From Schnuerera sp. xch1 (GTDB lineage Bacteria > Bacillota > Clostridia > Tissierellales > Tepidimicrobiaceae): a stretch of DNA of 64,000 nt. The stretch spans positions 1 to 64,000 of the forward strand of contig NZ_JAIOUP010000005.1 in the NCBI RefSeq assembly GCF_019931165.1, in the 5' to 3' direction. Shown one piece after another: positions 1-10,204 of this stretch (positions are counted from its first letter, which is position 1; each line of letters opens with the position of its first letter). The notes below the pieces were generated by a model. That model did no database searches. It saw only the letters and a list, made by a program, of their open reading frames with translations, and was not told the DNA's origin. The position numbers and the translations under genes were made by a program.

Positions 1-23
1 TTCATAGTATTAAATTATACTAA

Positions 24-60
24 AAAACAGGTCTTAGCGCTAGCGCTCTAAGACCTGTTT
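24..60 (-). terminator. Rho-independent terminator of recQ
   Basis: A stem of about 12 bp (AACAGGTCTTAG pairing with CTAAGACCTGTT) with a GC-rich loop is followed, in the minus direction, by a run of T. It lies about 20 bases beyond the recQ stop codon. The plus side also has a short T-rich tract, so it may work in both directions. Confidence 0.85.
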
Positions 61-77
61 TACTTTTTTGGGCTTTT

Positions 78-2264
78 CTATTTTGAAACAGCCCCTTTAT
101 TTAATCTATTCTTTATAATTGTTATTCTTATATCTTCATAAGATATATCATCAGGTAACATATCCTTTATTAGCCTAAGTCTTTGTAATCCCACTTCTTC
201 TATGACCTTTAGTATTCTTTCTTCCTTCGTTGAATCATCTATAAAGCTAGACCAATCTATCATCTGCCCTCTTTCTATGCATTTTTCTAAATGTCTAATT
301 ATTGTACTTACAGTATACCCTCTTTTATCTGCAATTTCCTGCAACGCTAATCCTTCCAAATAGCATTCATATGTTAATTGATATCTATCTATATCATTAT
401 CTTTTATTGGATCTTTCTTCTCTATCACTTCAATATTTGAAGTATCTATTTCCTTTTCCTCACAATAGTTTCTAATAATTTCAATAAATCGTTTCCCATA
501 GCTTTCATACTTTCTTAACCCTATACCTTTTATATTCATAAAGGATTCTTTGTCCTGTGGAAAATATGTTGCCATTTCTTTTAAGGATGAATCATGAAAT
601 ATCATGAACGGAGCTAAATTCTTTTCTCGAGCCAATTCATATCTTAATTCTCTCAGTTTCTCAAATAAATCACTATTATAATTAATCTCTATATAATCTG
701 CACTTACCTTTCTTGTTTTGGTTTTAGATTTTGATTCCAATAAATCCTTTTTATGATATACTTTTACTTCTCCTTTTAATACTCGGCCAGAAAGCGAAGT
801 CAATTTTAAAACTGGATACTTATCTGCCGTCATATGTATATAGTCCATAGATATTAAAGTCATAATTATTTCCTTCAATACATCCTCCTTATATTCCTTC
901 ATAATGCCATAGGTAGAAATCTTGGTCAGATCCGACTGTAGAATCCTTTTATTTCTGGAACCCCTTAATACTTGAACCACTACGGTGACTCCAAATCTCT
1001 CTTTAACTCTATATATACAAGATAATATCTTCTGAGCTTCTATTGTAATATCAACCATTTCCGATTCGCTTAAACAATTGCCACAATTATTACATCTATT
1101 ATCTTGTATTTCTTCACCAAAATAAGATAATATGCTGTTTCTCAGACAATCATTAGTGTTACAATAGTCTATTAAATATTGAAGATTTTCATATAACATT
1201 TTTTCTCGCTTGGACGAATAAGTACTTTTTTGAATTAGAAGTTTTTGTTTTACAATATCTCCAGGAGAATAAAAGAGTATACACTCACTGGGTTGTCCAT
1301 CCCTCCCAGCTCTACCTGCCTCTTGATAATAAGCTTCCATGTTTTGTGGCATATTATAATGTATTACAAATCTAACATCTGGTTTATCTATGCCTAATCC
1401 AAAAGCATTAGTTGCAACGATTACTTGAACTCTATTATGTATAAAATTATCCTGATTTTTTTGTCTTGTATCAGCATCCATTCCGCCATGGTATCCTATA
1501 GCAGATATTCCTTTCTCTATTAGTCTTTTAGTTAAGGACTCTACTGTCTTACGTGTAGAACAATATATTATTCCTGGCTTTCCCTGAAAGTTATTGTCAA
1601 GGTAATCTCTCAAATATTTAAATCTATCATTTACTTTTACAACTTGATAAAATAGATTGGGCCTATCAAAGCCTATGACAGATACAATTGGATCCTTCAA
1701 TCCTATTAAAGTCTTTATTTCTTCTACTATGACCTTGGTTGCTGTTGCCGTATATGCAGAAACTGCAGGTTCTCTATCTAAAGAATTGATAAACTTTGGA
1801 ATTTCTAAATAGCTTGGCCTAAAGTCGTGTCCCCATTGGCTTATACAATGAGCTTCATCAATCGCAACCATAGAAATTTTAATATTCCTTGCTAAATTTA
1901 AAAATATATATGTATTTAACCTTTCTGGTGCTACATATATTATTTTATATTTATATTTCTTTATATTATCTAATCTAATATTTAGTTCTTTTTGACTAAG
2001 TGTACTATTTATATAGGTAGCTGGTATACCCATTTCAATGAGTGAATCTACTTGATCTTTCATAAGAGATATCAAAGGTGAAATAACTATAGTTATACCT
2101 TCCATTAAAATTGCAGGTAATTGATAGCAAAGTGACTTTCCCCCACCAGTTGGCATCACCCCTAATACATCCTTTCCATTAAGGGTACCTTTGATTAACC
2201 TTTCTTGCCCTTTTTTAAACTGATCATAGCCAAAATATTTCTTCAACGCTTTATGTACTTCCAT
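78..2264 (-). CDS. recQ: RecQ family ATP-dependent DNA helicase
   Basis: A 3'-5' superfamily 2 DNA helicase acting in recombination and fork repair in the cytoplasm. The 728-residue protein has Walker A (GGGKS, about residues 40-44), a DEAH box (residues 136-139), and the RecQ zinc-binding cysteines after the helicase lobes (a CNNCGNC cluster near residue 395). RQC and HRDC-type regions follow, and the C-terminal part resembles the helix-turn-helix domain found in RecQ of Firmicutes. This is longer than E. coli RecQ (about 610 residues) because of that C-terminal addition. The start is supported by AAAGGAG seven bases upstream of the ATG. It is a single gene, divergent from the M16 peptidase, and ends at a strong hairpin. 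Confidence 0.95.
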   Translation of the reverse strand: MEVHKALKKYFGYDQFKKGQERLIKGTLNGKDVLGVMPTGGGKSLCYQLPAILMEGITIVISPLISLMKDQVDSLIEMGIPATYINSTLSQKELNIRLDNIKKYKYKIIYVAPERLNTYIFLNLARNIKISMVAIDEAHCISQWGHDFRPSYLEIPKFINSLDREPAVSAYTATATKVIVEEIKTLIGLKDPIVSVIGFDRPNLFYQVVKVNDRFKYLRDYLDNNFQGKPGIIYCSTRKTVESLTKRLIEKGISAIGYHGGMDADTRQKNQDNFIHNRVQVIVATNAFGLGIDKPDVRFVIHYNMPQNMEAYYQEAGRAGRDGQPSECILFYSPGDIVKQKLLIQKSTYSSKREKMLYENLQYLIDYCNTNDCLRNSILSYFGEEIQDNRCNNCGNCLSESEMVDITIEAQKILSCIYRVKERFGVTVVVQVLRGSRNKRILQSDLTKISTYGIMKEYKEDVLKEIIMTLISMDYIHMTADKYPVLKLTSLSGRVLKGEVKVYHKKDLLESKSKTKTRKVSADYIEINYNSDLFEKLRELRYELAREKNLAPFMIFHDSSLKEMATYFPQDKESFMNIKGIGLRKYESYGKRFIEIIRNYCEEKEIDTSNIEVIEKKDPIKDNDIDRYQLTYECYLEGLALQEIADKRGYTVSTIIRHLEKCIERGQMIDWSSFIDDSTKEERILKVIEEVGLQRLRLIKDMLPDDISYEDIRITIIKNRLNKGAVSK

Positions 2265-2526
2265 TTTTATCTCCTTTTAATAATACTACTGCACCTATTA
2301 TAACATAAATCCAATAATTAAATCATACGCACTTTGATAGACTTAATGCTTCATAACTGTTATAATTTAACTAATGGAAAACGTGATATCTTACTATATA
2401 ACTAAAATTAACTTAAAGGAGGTTAAATCAATACATAAAAATAATAATTTTTTCACATAATATAATGCATATGTCTTTTTTATTTATGCTATTTTTGATA
2501 TTACAATATTTTTAGGAGGTAATTTC
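2265..2526. promoter_or_regulatory. Divergent intergenic region recQ / M16 peptidase
   Basis: About 260 AT-rich bases separate two divergent genes, so promoters for both must lie here. A strong Shine-Dalgarno-like AAAGGAGG near 2415 is followed by no usable ATG, GTG or TTG reading frame (it stops after nine codons), so it is probably a relic. The AGGAGG that serves the M16 gene is at about 2514-2519. No clear operator was seen. Confidence 0.4.
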
Positions 2527-5448
2527 ATGGATTTCGAGATCAATAAAACTTACCATGGGTTTAATCTTGTGGATGAACGTGAAATCAAGGAAATACAATC
2601 AACAGCTAGAATTTTTCATCATGAAAAAACTGGTGCGAAACTATTGAGTTTAGAAAATGATGATAATAATAAGGTATTTTCTATAGGTTTTAGAACTCCA
2701 CCATCGGATAATACAGGGGTACCTCATATAATAGAGCATTGCGTTCTATCTGGTTCTAGAAAGTATACAACTAAAGAACCCTTTATGGACATGGCAAAAG
2801 GCTCACTGCAAACATTCTTGAACGCTATGACCTTTAGTGATAAGACTTTGTTTCCCGTAGCAAGCAGAAATGAAAAGGATTTTTTTAATCTAATGGATGT
2901 ATATTTAGACGCAGTACTTTATCCAAAGATTTATGAAAAACCTGAAATATTTATGCAAGAAGGTTGGCATCATGAAATATTTGATGAAAATGAGAAAATT
3001 AGATATAAAGGTGTTGTCTATAATGAAATGCAAGGCGCCTACTCATCTCCAGAAAGAATCTTAAGTGAGAATATAGATAAATCACTTTATCCAGACACCT
3101 GTTATAGATATTCTTCTGGAGGTAATCCAGATATAATACCAGAACTTACATATGAAGCATTTTTGAATTTTCACAAAAAACATTATCATCCATCCAATAG
3201 CTATATATATCTTTATGGAAACGGAGATATTAAAAAACAGCTTAAACATATAGATGAAAATTACTTGTCAAACTTCGATAAAACAGAAGTAGATTCGAAT
3301 ATCAAAATGCAGAAACCTTTTACATCAAAAAAGGAAGTAGTTGCCTATTATCCTATTTCTGCAGATGAATCTGAACAAAATCGTTCGTATTTAAGCCTTA
3401 ACTTTGTATTGGGGAAGAACACTGACTCAGAAACTTATCTAATGACAAATATATTAGGCCAACTATTAATAGAATCTGCAGCAGCTCCCCTAAAAAAAGC
3501 ATTAATAGATAATGAAATAGGTCAGGATATATTTTCAATAACCACAGGTGGATTACAGCCTGGTTTTGGAATAGTTGCAAAAAATGTATCACAAGATAAA
3601 AAAGAAGAATTTCAACAAGTAGTATTCGACACATTAAATAAAATAACAAAAGAAGGAATTGATAAGGAATTAATCAAAGCTTGTATTAATATAATTGAAT
3701 ATGATTTAAGAGAAGCATCAGGATTTGCTTCCAAAGGTATTACATATAATATCTTGTCCTTGGATAGCTGGCTTTATGATGGAGACCCTGTAACTCATAT
3801 TCAATACGAAGACTCAATAAGTAAACTCAAATCAAAGGTTGATACTGATTACTTTGAAAAATTTATACAAGAACATATTATCAACAATCCTCATAGCTCC
3901 TTAGTTATAATAAATCCAAAAAAAGGATTAGGGGAAGAAAAAGAAAGACTTGTGGAAGAAAAATTAAATAAATATAAGAAATCTTTATCCGAAGAAGAAA
4001 TTCATAGTTTAATTGATAATAATAATAAATTAAGAGAAATGCAAGTAACAGATGATTCACCAGAAGATAAATCTACAATACCAAAGCTGTCTATATCAGA
4101 TGTGAATCCTAAAGCTGAAGTTATTCCTCAGGAAGTAATTAAAGAAAAAACTTTTACATTATTAAATCATGATATCTTTACAAGCAAAATTGCTTATGTA
4201 GATTTTTATTTTGACACTAGTATAATAGATAAAGAATTAATCCCATATATCAATCTATTATCAAGAATTCTTGGCGAAATAGACACAAAGAATAAACCAT
4301 ATTCTCAGCTATCTAATGATATCTATGTAAATACTGGCGGCATCAACTTTCAAGCCAATGCTTATGTAGAAAAAGATAATGCTGATATATATTACCCTAA
4401 GTTTATAGTTAAAGGTAAAGCCATAAGAGATAATATACCTAAATTGATGGAACTTATCTCTGAACTAATTACAGAATCAAAAATTGAAGATAAAAAAAGA
4501 ATCAAAGAATTATTTCAGCAAATGAAATCAAGAATCGAAATGTCTATATTTAATAATGGCCATTCTGTAGCTGCAAGAAGGGTAGGATCATATTATACAT
4601 CTTCTAGTAAATATTCTGAGCAACTACAAGGATTAGATTTCTATTGGTTTTTAAGTGATATAATTAATAACTTTGATAGCAATAGTAAAGAAATTTTATC
4701 AAACCTAAATAAGGTATATAACACAATATTTAATGTTAATAATTTGATAGTTAGTTTTACAGGAGATGCGGATGATTTCAAACTCATGAGAGATAATTTA
4801 CCAGTAGTAATAGATAAACTCAATATCGATAGATTTGAACCTAAAGAATACAGTTTCACGAAAGAAAAATTAAATGAAGGTATTTTATCATCGGCCAACG
4901 TCCAATATGTATCTAAAGGATATAATTTTAAAAAGCTAGGATACAGTTATAATGGTAGTTTAGCAGTGTTATCTACTTTATTAAGTAGAGAATACCTTCA
5001 CAACAAGATAAGAGCTCAAGGAGGAGCGTATGGAGCAGGTATAAATATCGATAGAACAGGTCACGTAACCACTTACTCTTATAGGGATCCTAATCTTAAG
5101 GATACTGTTAATGCATACGATAATATGGTAAATTATATAGAAAATCTGAATATGAATGATTCTGAACTTACCACTTTTATAATTGGTACAATAAGCCGTC
5201 TAGAACCAGCTATGACTCCTCACGCTAAAGGGCAAACAGCTACAAATAGATATATTTCAAATGTAACCCAAGAGGATATTCAAACGAACAGAGAAGAGGT
5301 ATTAAATACTCAACTTAAGGATATTAAAAAATTTGCAACACTTCTTAAAGACACTATGGAAAAAAATTATCTATGTGTATTAGGAAATGAAAACAAGTTA
5401 AGGCAAAATAAACACTTATTCACCAATCTAGTAAAATTGAAAAAATAA
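2527..5448 (+). CDS. M16C family (presequence-protease-like) zinc metallopeptidase
   Basis: A large insulinase-family peptidase of the PreP/Cym1 subfamily, expected to degrade short peptides inside a two-half clamshell. The inverted zinc motif HxxEH is at residues 67-71 (HIIEH), with the downstream glutamate region at NEMQGAYSSPE. The length of 973 residues matches the M16C subfamily. There is no signal peptide, so a cytosolic role in peptide turnover is likely, which fits a peptide-fermenting anaerobe. AGGAGG seven bases before the ATG sets the start. The gene stands alone and ends at a hairpin at 5455-5489. The assignment to the subfamily is firm; the exact substrate is unknown. Confidence 0.93.
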   Translation: MDFEINKTYHGFNLVDEREIKEIQSTARIFHHEKTGAKLLSLENDDNNKVFSIGFRTPPSDNTGVPHIIEHCVLSGSRKYTTKEPFMDMAKGSLQTFLNAMTFSDKTLFPVASRNEKDFFNLMDVYLDAVLYPKIYEKPEIFMQEGWHHEIFDENEKIRYKGVVYNEMQGAYSSPERILSENIDKSLYPDTCYRYSSGGNPDIIPELTYEAFLNFHKKHYHPSNSYIYLYGNGDIKKQLKHIDENYLSNFDKTEVDSNIKMQKPFTSKKEVVAYYPISADESEQNRSYLSLNFVLGKNTDSETYLMTNILGQLLIESAAAPLKKALIDNEIGQDIFSITTGGLQPGFGIVAKNVSQDKKEEFQQVVFDTLNKITKEGIDKELIKACINIIEYDLREASGFASKGITYNILSLDSWLYDGDPVTHIQYEDSISKLKSKVDTDYFEKFIQEHIINNPHSSLVIINPKKGLGEEKERLVEEKLNKYKKSLSEEEIHSLIDNNNKLREMQVTDDSPEDKSTIPKLSISDVNPKAEVIPQEVIKEKTFTLLNHDIFTSKIAYVDFYFDTSIIDKELIPYINLLSRILGEIDTKNKPYSQLSNDIYVNTGGINFQANAYVEKDNADIYYPKFIVKGKAIRDNIPKLMELISELITESKIEDKKRIKELFQQMKSRIEMSIFNNGHSVAARRVGSYYTSSSKYSEQLQGLDFYWFLSDIINNFDSNSKEILSNLNKVYNTIFNVNNLIVSFTGDADDFKLMRDNLPVVIDKLNIDRFEPKEYSFTKEKLNEGILSSANVQYVSKGYNFKKLGYSYNGSLAVLSTLLSREYLHNKIRAQGGAYGAGINIDRTGHVTTYSYRDPNLKDTVNAYDNMVNYIENLNMNDSELTTFIIGTISRLEPAMTPHAKGQTATNRYISNVTQEDIQTNREEVLNTQLKDIKKFATLLKDTMEKNYLCVLGNENKLRQNKHLFTNLVKLKK

Positions 5449-5454
5449 TTCAAA

Positions 5455-5489
5455 CAAAAGACACTTGAAAAAAGTTCAAGTGTCTTTTG
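5455..5489 (+). terminator. Terminator of the M16C peptidase gene
   Basis: A perfect 15-bp stem (CAAAAGACACTTGAA with its complement) and a 5-base loop lie directly after the stop codon. The right arm itself supplies the T-rich tract. Confidence 0.88.
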
Positions 5490-5714
5490 TTGTCCTAAAA
5501 ATAGTTAATACATTTGATATATATGGGTAATATATGATTATAGAATTCTTAGATATCAATATTGATACATCAAACTCATAATGTTAAAATGTAAATATTA
5601 CTTTCAATTTAACAATGGTATTTATCACTTCCAAATCATAGAGTTCTTTTTATATAAGGTACTGGATAAATATTTAAATTATTGCAAAAATTTACAATAA
5701 GGAGAGGATAGTAT

Positions 5715-7235
5715 ATGAACCAAAAGAAGAAAAAGGGTCTTCAGTTTCCTACAGCATTTACAGTTCTGTTTATTATTTTGATTTTAGCTGCAATATTAAC
5801 TTATATTGTACCTGCAGGACTTTATACTAAATTAGAATATGATGCAGAACAAAATGCTTTCTTAATTGAAGATGATAATGGAGAAATCAGTACCCTCCCT
5901 GCTACCCAAGAAACATTAGACAGCTTAAATATTAGAATGAACGTTGAAAGTTTTTTAGATGGCAGTATTAAAAAACCTATCGCTGTCCCAGATACCTATC
6001 AACAAATAGAACAATCACCACAAGGGCTAGTTGATGTTATAATGGCTCCAATACAAGGAGTCATGGACTCAGTAGACATTATGATCTTTGTGCTTATACT
6101 TGGAGGAATAATTGGTTTAATAAATAAAACTGGTACTTTTGATGCAGCAATTGCAACTCTATCTAGAAAAACTAAAGGAAAGGAATTTTTACTAATAGTA
6201 GCAGTCTATGCATTGATTACACTAGGCGGTACCACATTTGGATTAGCTGAAGAAACTATAGCATTATATCCTGTATTGATGCCGATATTTTTAGCAACTG
6301 GATATGATCCAATAGTTTGTATAGCAGCAATATATATGGGTTCGTCTGTTGGTACCATGTTTTCAACTGTGAATCCCTTTTCAGTAGTTATAGCATCTAA
6401 TGCTGCTGGAATTTCTTTTAGCGAGGGACTTACATTTCGTATTATAGGTTTAGTGTTAGCATCATTAATAACAATTGTTTACATCTATAGATATGCTAAA
6501 AAGATTAAAAGTGATTCAAAGAACTCTCTGGTATATGACGATATGAAAAGAATTGAAAATAGGTTCTTAAAAGATTATGATGCTGAAAAAGTAGTACCAT
6601 TTAATTGGAGAAGAATTCTAATACTATTGGTATTCCTAGGAGCATTCCCAATAATGGTTTGGGGAGTATCTTCAGGAGACTGGTGGTTTGCAGAAATGTC
6701 AGCACTATTCTTAGCAGTGGCCTTGATAATTATGTTTTTATCGGGATTTTCAGAGAAAAATTCTGTTAATACATTTATAGAAGGTGCTGCAGATTTAGTA
6801 GGAGTAGCTCTTATCATCGGTGTTGCAAGAGGAATTAACATAGTGATGGACAATGGAATGATTTCTGATACATTACTCAACTATACATCATCAGCTGTTG
6901 AAGGTATGAGTGGTGGCCTTTTCTCCGCAGTACAAATGTTATTGTTTAGTATATTAGGATTCTTTATACCATCTTCATCAGGGCTAGCTGTATTGTCAAT
7001 GCCTATAATGGCACCTTTAGCGGATACAGTTGGATTATCCAGAGAAATTGTAGTAACTGCATATAACTGGGGTCAAGGCTGGATGTCATTCATCACTCCA
7101 ACAGGGTTAATTTTAGCAACTCTGGAACTAGTAGATGTAACCTATGATAAGTGGTTGAAGTTTATACTTCCATTAATGGGAATTATAGGAGCTTTTGCAA
7201 TTCTAATGCTTGTATTGCAAACAGTAATAATATAA
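5715..7235 (+). CDS. YfcC family (C4-dicarboxylate anaerobic carrier superfamily) membrane transporter
   Basis: A 506-residue integral membrane protein with an N-terminal hydrophobic segment (residues about 12-34), a polar loop to about residue 110, then many hydrophobic helices. It resembles the YfcC/DcuC superfamily, whose members carry basic amino acids, peptides or dicarboxylates. The motif GTTFGLAEETIALYP and the repeat SSSGLAVLSMPIMAPLAD are typical of this family. The dipeptidase gene starts 37 bases downstream in the same direction, so the pair probably forms an operon for taking up and splitting His-containing or other dipeptides. AAGGAGAGG precedes the ATG. The substrate is inferred from context only. 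Confidence 0.85.
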   Translation: MNQKKKKGLQFPTAFTVLFIILILAAILTYIVPAGLYTKLEYDAEQNAFLIEDDNGEISTLPATQETLDSLNIRMNVESFLDGSIKKPIAVPDTYQQIEQSPQGLVDVIMAPIQGVMDSVDIMIFVLILGGIIGLINKTGTFDAAIATLSRKTKGKEFLLIVAVYALITLGGTTFGLAEETIALYPVLMPIFLATGYDPIVCIAAIYMGSSVGTMFSTVNPFSVVIASNAAGISFSEGLTFRIIGLVLASLITIVYIYRYAKKIKSDSKNSLVYDDMKRIENRFLKDYDAEKVVPFNWRRILILLVFLGAFPIMVWGVSSGDWWFAEMSALFLAVALIIMFLSGFSEKNSVNTFIEGAADLVGVALIIGVARGINIVMDNGMISDTLLNYTSSAVEGMSGGLFSAVQMLLFSILGFFIPSSSGLAVLSMPIMAPLADTVGLSREIVVTAYNWGQGWMSFITPTGLILATLELVDVTYDKWLKFILPLMGIIGAFAILMLVLQTVII

Positions 7236-7271
7236 ACATTATCAAAATTTAAAAATATGATGGAGGTTACT

Positions 7272-8720
7272 ATGAACATATTAGAAGGATTAGAAGCAAA
7301 GAGAGTATTTTACTACTTTGAACAGATATCACAAATTCCTAGATGCTCCAATCACGAGAAAAAAATCAGTAACTATATTAAAAGTGTTGGAGAAAAACTA
7401 GGACTTGAAACAATTCAAGATGAATTTCTTAATGTAATAATTAGAAAACCCGCTACTACAGGATATGAAAATTCCGAAGGAATAATTATACAGGGACATA
7501 TGGATATGGTATGTGAAAAGGAAGACGATATTCAGCATGATTTCACTAAGGATCCGATAGAATTGCAAATAGACGGAGACTATGTCTATGCAAATAGAAC
7601 AACCTTAGGGGCAGATAACGGAATCGCTATAGCCATGGGTTTAGCCATCCTCGAAGATACTACTTTAGAACATCCTAGTATAGAATTACTAGTCACTACA
7701 GCCGAGGAAACTGAAATGGATGGAGCTTTAGGACTATCAGAAAATATATTAAGAGGAACTAAGCTTCTAAATATAGATTCAGAAGAAGAAGGGATCCTTG
7801 TAACTGGATCTGCTGGAGGAGAATTAATCGAAATAAAAATTCCTGCAGAATATGAAAAGGTATCCGACTCCATTAAAATCAACATAGAAGTTCGTGGTTT
7901 AATAGGCGGACACTCTGGTATGGAAATTGATAAACCAAGAGGTAATTCCAATAAGATTCTAAACGATATATTAAAAGCAATAAAAGACAACATGGATATT
8001 AAACTGATATCAATAATAGGAGGAACTAAAGACAATGCAATTCCAAGGCAAACCGTAGCTACAATCGCAGTAAAATCTGAAGACATTTCTAATTTTAATG
8101 AAGAATTTCAAAAAATAAAAAAGAAAACTATAGATACTTATAAAACTAAAGAACCAAAAATAGAAATTATCGCGACAAAAGATAGCTCTGCTTCACAGGT
8201 TCTAAGTAAAAATATTTTCGACTCCATTATTTTACTCATTAATAATATTCCAACAGGAGTATACACAAAAATACCTCAAAACGAGGTAGTAGTAGAAAGT
8301 TCAAGTAATTTGGCTATAATTAAAACAGAAGAAAATAATATAATCATTCAAGTATCAACTAGAAGTTCCTCTAATAGCGTATTGATTAAATTGCGTGAAA
8401 ATATTTTAAAGGAAATAAATAAGACAAACGCTGAATATAGTATCGGAGGTAAATACCCAGAATGGGAACATAATCCTGAATCAAAATTAAGGGATACAGC
8501 ATTAACTCTTTACAAAGAAATGTTTGGGAAAGAGATGAAATCCACAGTTATCCATGCAGGGCTTGAGTGTGGTGTATTTGCCAAAAAATATCCTGAACTC
8601 GATATCATTTCCTTTGGTCCAAATATGTACGATGTCCATACTCCACAAGAAAAATTGAGTATTTCATCCACAAAGAGAGTATATGACTATTTAATTGAAT
8701 TGTTAAAGAGATTAAAATAG
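7272..8720 (+). CDS. pepD: Aminoacyl-histidine dipeptidase (Xaa-His dipeptidase, M20 family)
   Basis: A cytosolic zinc dipeptidase of the PepD/M20 type that hydrolyses Xaa-His dipeptides and other short peptides. The metal-binding regions are visible: GHMDMVCEK near residue 78, LGADNGIAIA near 115 and TAEETEMDGA near 145, plus the C-terminal SFGPNMYDVHTPQE segment. A frame opens at 7257, but GGAGG at 7262-7266 sits six bases before the ATG at 7272, giving 482 residues, the usual length. It follows the YfcC-type carrier and probably acts on what that carrier imports. Confidence 0.93.
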   Translation: MNILEGLEAKRVFYYFEQISQIPRCSNHEKKISNYIKSVGEKLGLETIQDEFLNVIIRKPATTGYENSEGIIIQGHMDMVCEKEDDIQHDFTKDPIELQIDGDYVYANRTTLGADNGIAIAMGLAILEDTTLEHPSIELLVTTAEETEMDGALGLSENILRGTKLLNIDSEEEGILVTGSAGGELIEIKIPAEYEKVSDSIKINIEVRGLIGGHSGMEIDKPRGNSNKILNDILKAIKDNMDIKLISIIGGTKDNAIPRQTVATIAVKSEDISNFNEEFQKIKKKTIDTYKTKEPKIEIIATKDSSASQVLSKNIFDSIILLINNIPTGVYTKIPQNEVVVESSSNLAIIKTEENNIIIQVSTRSSSNSVLIKLRENILKEINKTNAEYSIGGKYPEWEHNPESKLRDTALTLYKEMFGKEMKSTVIHAGLECGVFAKKYPELDIISFGPNMYDVHTPQEKLSISSTKRVYDYLIELLKRLK

Positions 8721-8730
8721 GTAAAACAAA

Positions 8731-8758
8731 AGCCTTCTATGCCTAGGCATAGAAGGCT
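8731..8758. terminator. Bidirectional terminator between pepD and htrA
   Basis: A 13-bp perfect stem (AGCCTTCTATGCC with its complement) with a TA loop lies between two convergent genes. The T-rich tail is better on the minus side, towards the end of htrA. Confidence 0.85.
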
Positions 8759-8762
8759 AATT

Positions 8763-9992
8763 CTATTTCAATTTATTAAACTCTATTTCTACTTTTTCTT
8801 CATTGCCATTTCTTATAATTGTCAATTTAGCTTTATCTCCTTTTTTATATTTATAAAGCGATTTCTTTAACTGATTCATATTTTCAATATCTTGATCATC
8901 AATCTTTGTTATTACATCTCCATTCTTTAGATTTGCATTACTTGCCGGAGAATCTTGTGCTGTTTCAATAATAACTACTCCCTTATCTGCTGCTAAATCT
9001 ATTCCCAACTGTCTTTCATATAATTCAACTTCTACACCTGTTATTCCCATAAATACAGTCTTATAATCTCCCTTTTCAATTACCTGTTTTATTATTGGTT
9101 TTACAGTATTTATAGGTATAGCAAACCCTAATCCTTCACCTGATTTGATTTTAGCTGTATTTATCCCTATTACTTCTCCTCTACTATTTACTAAAGGTCC
9201 TCCACTATTTCCAGGATTAATAGATGCATCTGTCTGGATTAAATCCTCAATAACATTTCCATCTGCATTTATAGATCTATGAAGTCCGCTGATAATTCCA
9301 GAAGTTACTGTCTTTTGAAAATCTAGTCCTAAAGGATTACCTATAGCTATAGCAGTTTCACCTACTTCTAGTTTATCTGAATCTCCTAATGTAGCAACTG
9401 GTAAATTATTTGCATCAACTTTAACCATAGCTAAATCCAATACTGCATCATGCCATAAAACCTTACCTGATTTTTCATCACCATTTTCAAACAATACCTT
9501 TAATTCCTTTGCATTGCCATTAGCAACAACATGAGCATTTGTAAGTATATAACCATTGCTATTTACTATGACCCCAGATCCTACTCCATCTACCTCCTGT
9601 TGTAATGGCCCAAATTTTTGAACTTCCACTGCAGTAATACCAACAACGCTGCTCATAGCATTTTGAGCTGCTACAGATACAGCATTTGGGTTATCATTAT
9701 TTGCATCATTACCTGTTACATAAGGCTGGTTGCCCTGTTCAGAATCTGGTAAATTGCCTTCATGTAAATAATTCATCACTATAAACGAAGATATCAATCC
9801 TCCAATTAGTGATGCAATTAAAGCTACAATTAGATAAGATAAGATTCTTTTTCTTTTTGATTTTTTTCTTATGTTATTATGACTATCTTTTGAATATATA
9901 GAATTATCTTCTTCATTAACATTTTTATACTCTGTATCAATACCTTCGACTATCTCCATTGTATCTTTAGGATCTCTTCTTTCATCATCCAT
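8763..9992 (-). CDS. htrA: HtrA/DegP-like membrane-anchored serine protease with PDZ domain
   Basis: An extracytoplasmic quality-control protease. Numbered from the chosen start, there is a cytosolic acidic N-terminus, one transmembrane helix at about residues 50-73, a trypsin-like domain with His154 (TNAHVV), Asp186 (DLAMV) and Ser263 (GNSGGP), and a C-terminal PDZ domain (about residues 300-405). The upstream frame opens at 10028, but AAAGGAGG eight bases before the ATG at 9992 selects the later start, giving 409 residues. The gene diverges from a two-component system whose layout matches Bacillus CssRS-htrA, so induction by secretion or envelope stress is likely. Confidence 0.93.
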   Translation of the reverse strand: MDDERRDPKDTMEIVEGIDTEYKNVNEEDNSIYSKDSHNNIRKKSKRKRILSYLIVALIASLIGGLISSFIVMNYLHEGNLPDSEQGNQPYVTGNDANNDNPNAVSVAAQNAMSSVVGITAVEVQKFGPLQQEVDGVGSGVIVNSNGYILTNAHVVANGNAKELKVLFENGDEKSGKVLWHDAVLDLAMVKVDANNLPVATLGDSDKLEVGETAIAIGNPLGLDFQKTVTSGIISGLHRSINADGNVIEDLIQTDASINPGNSGGPLVNSRGEVIGINTAKIKSGEGLGFAIPINTVKPIIKQVIEKGDYKTVFMGITGVEVELYERQLGIDLAADKGVVIIETAQDSPASNANLKNGDVITKIDDQDIENMNQLKKSLYKYKKGDKAKLTIIRNGNEEKVEIEFNKLK

Positions 9993-10041
9993 TTTGAAGC
10001 CTCCTTTAATATTTACCTTCATCATCATATTAATAAATGAT

Positions 10042-10110
10042 TGTGAAAATAATATAAATAAAATATGGGTTTTTGTGAAATTATAGTACTATCTTTTTTA
10101 CAATTTCACA
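10042..10110. promoter_or_regulatory. Inverted and direct TGTGAAA repeats in the htrA / response regulator intergenic region
   Basis: TGTGAAAAT occurs at 10042-10050 and TGTGAAATT at 10074-10082 (32 bp apart), and the inverted copy AATTTCACA is at 10102-10110. These lie between divergent htrA and the response regulator gene and are good candidates for binding sites of that regulator. This is an inference from symmetry and position. Confidence 0.5.
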
Positions 10111-10204
10111 TAATTGTTTTATATGGAGTTCATGAAAGATGATATACTTTTTGATATAATTAATTATAAGAATAATATTATTTAATCTCAAGGGGTAGAT
10201 ATAT

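Noticed and set aside
2410-2455. Strong AAAGGAGG suggesting a small gene before the M16 peptidase
   Set aside because: No start codon at proper distance, and the downstream frame stops after a few codons.
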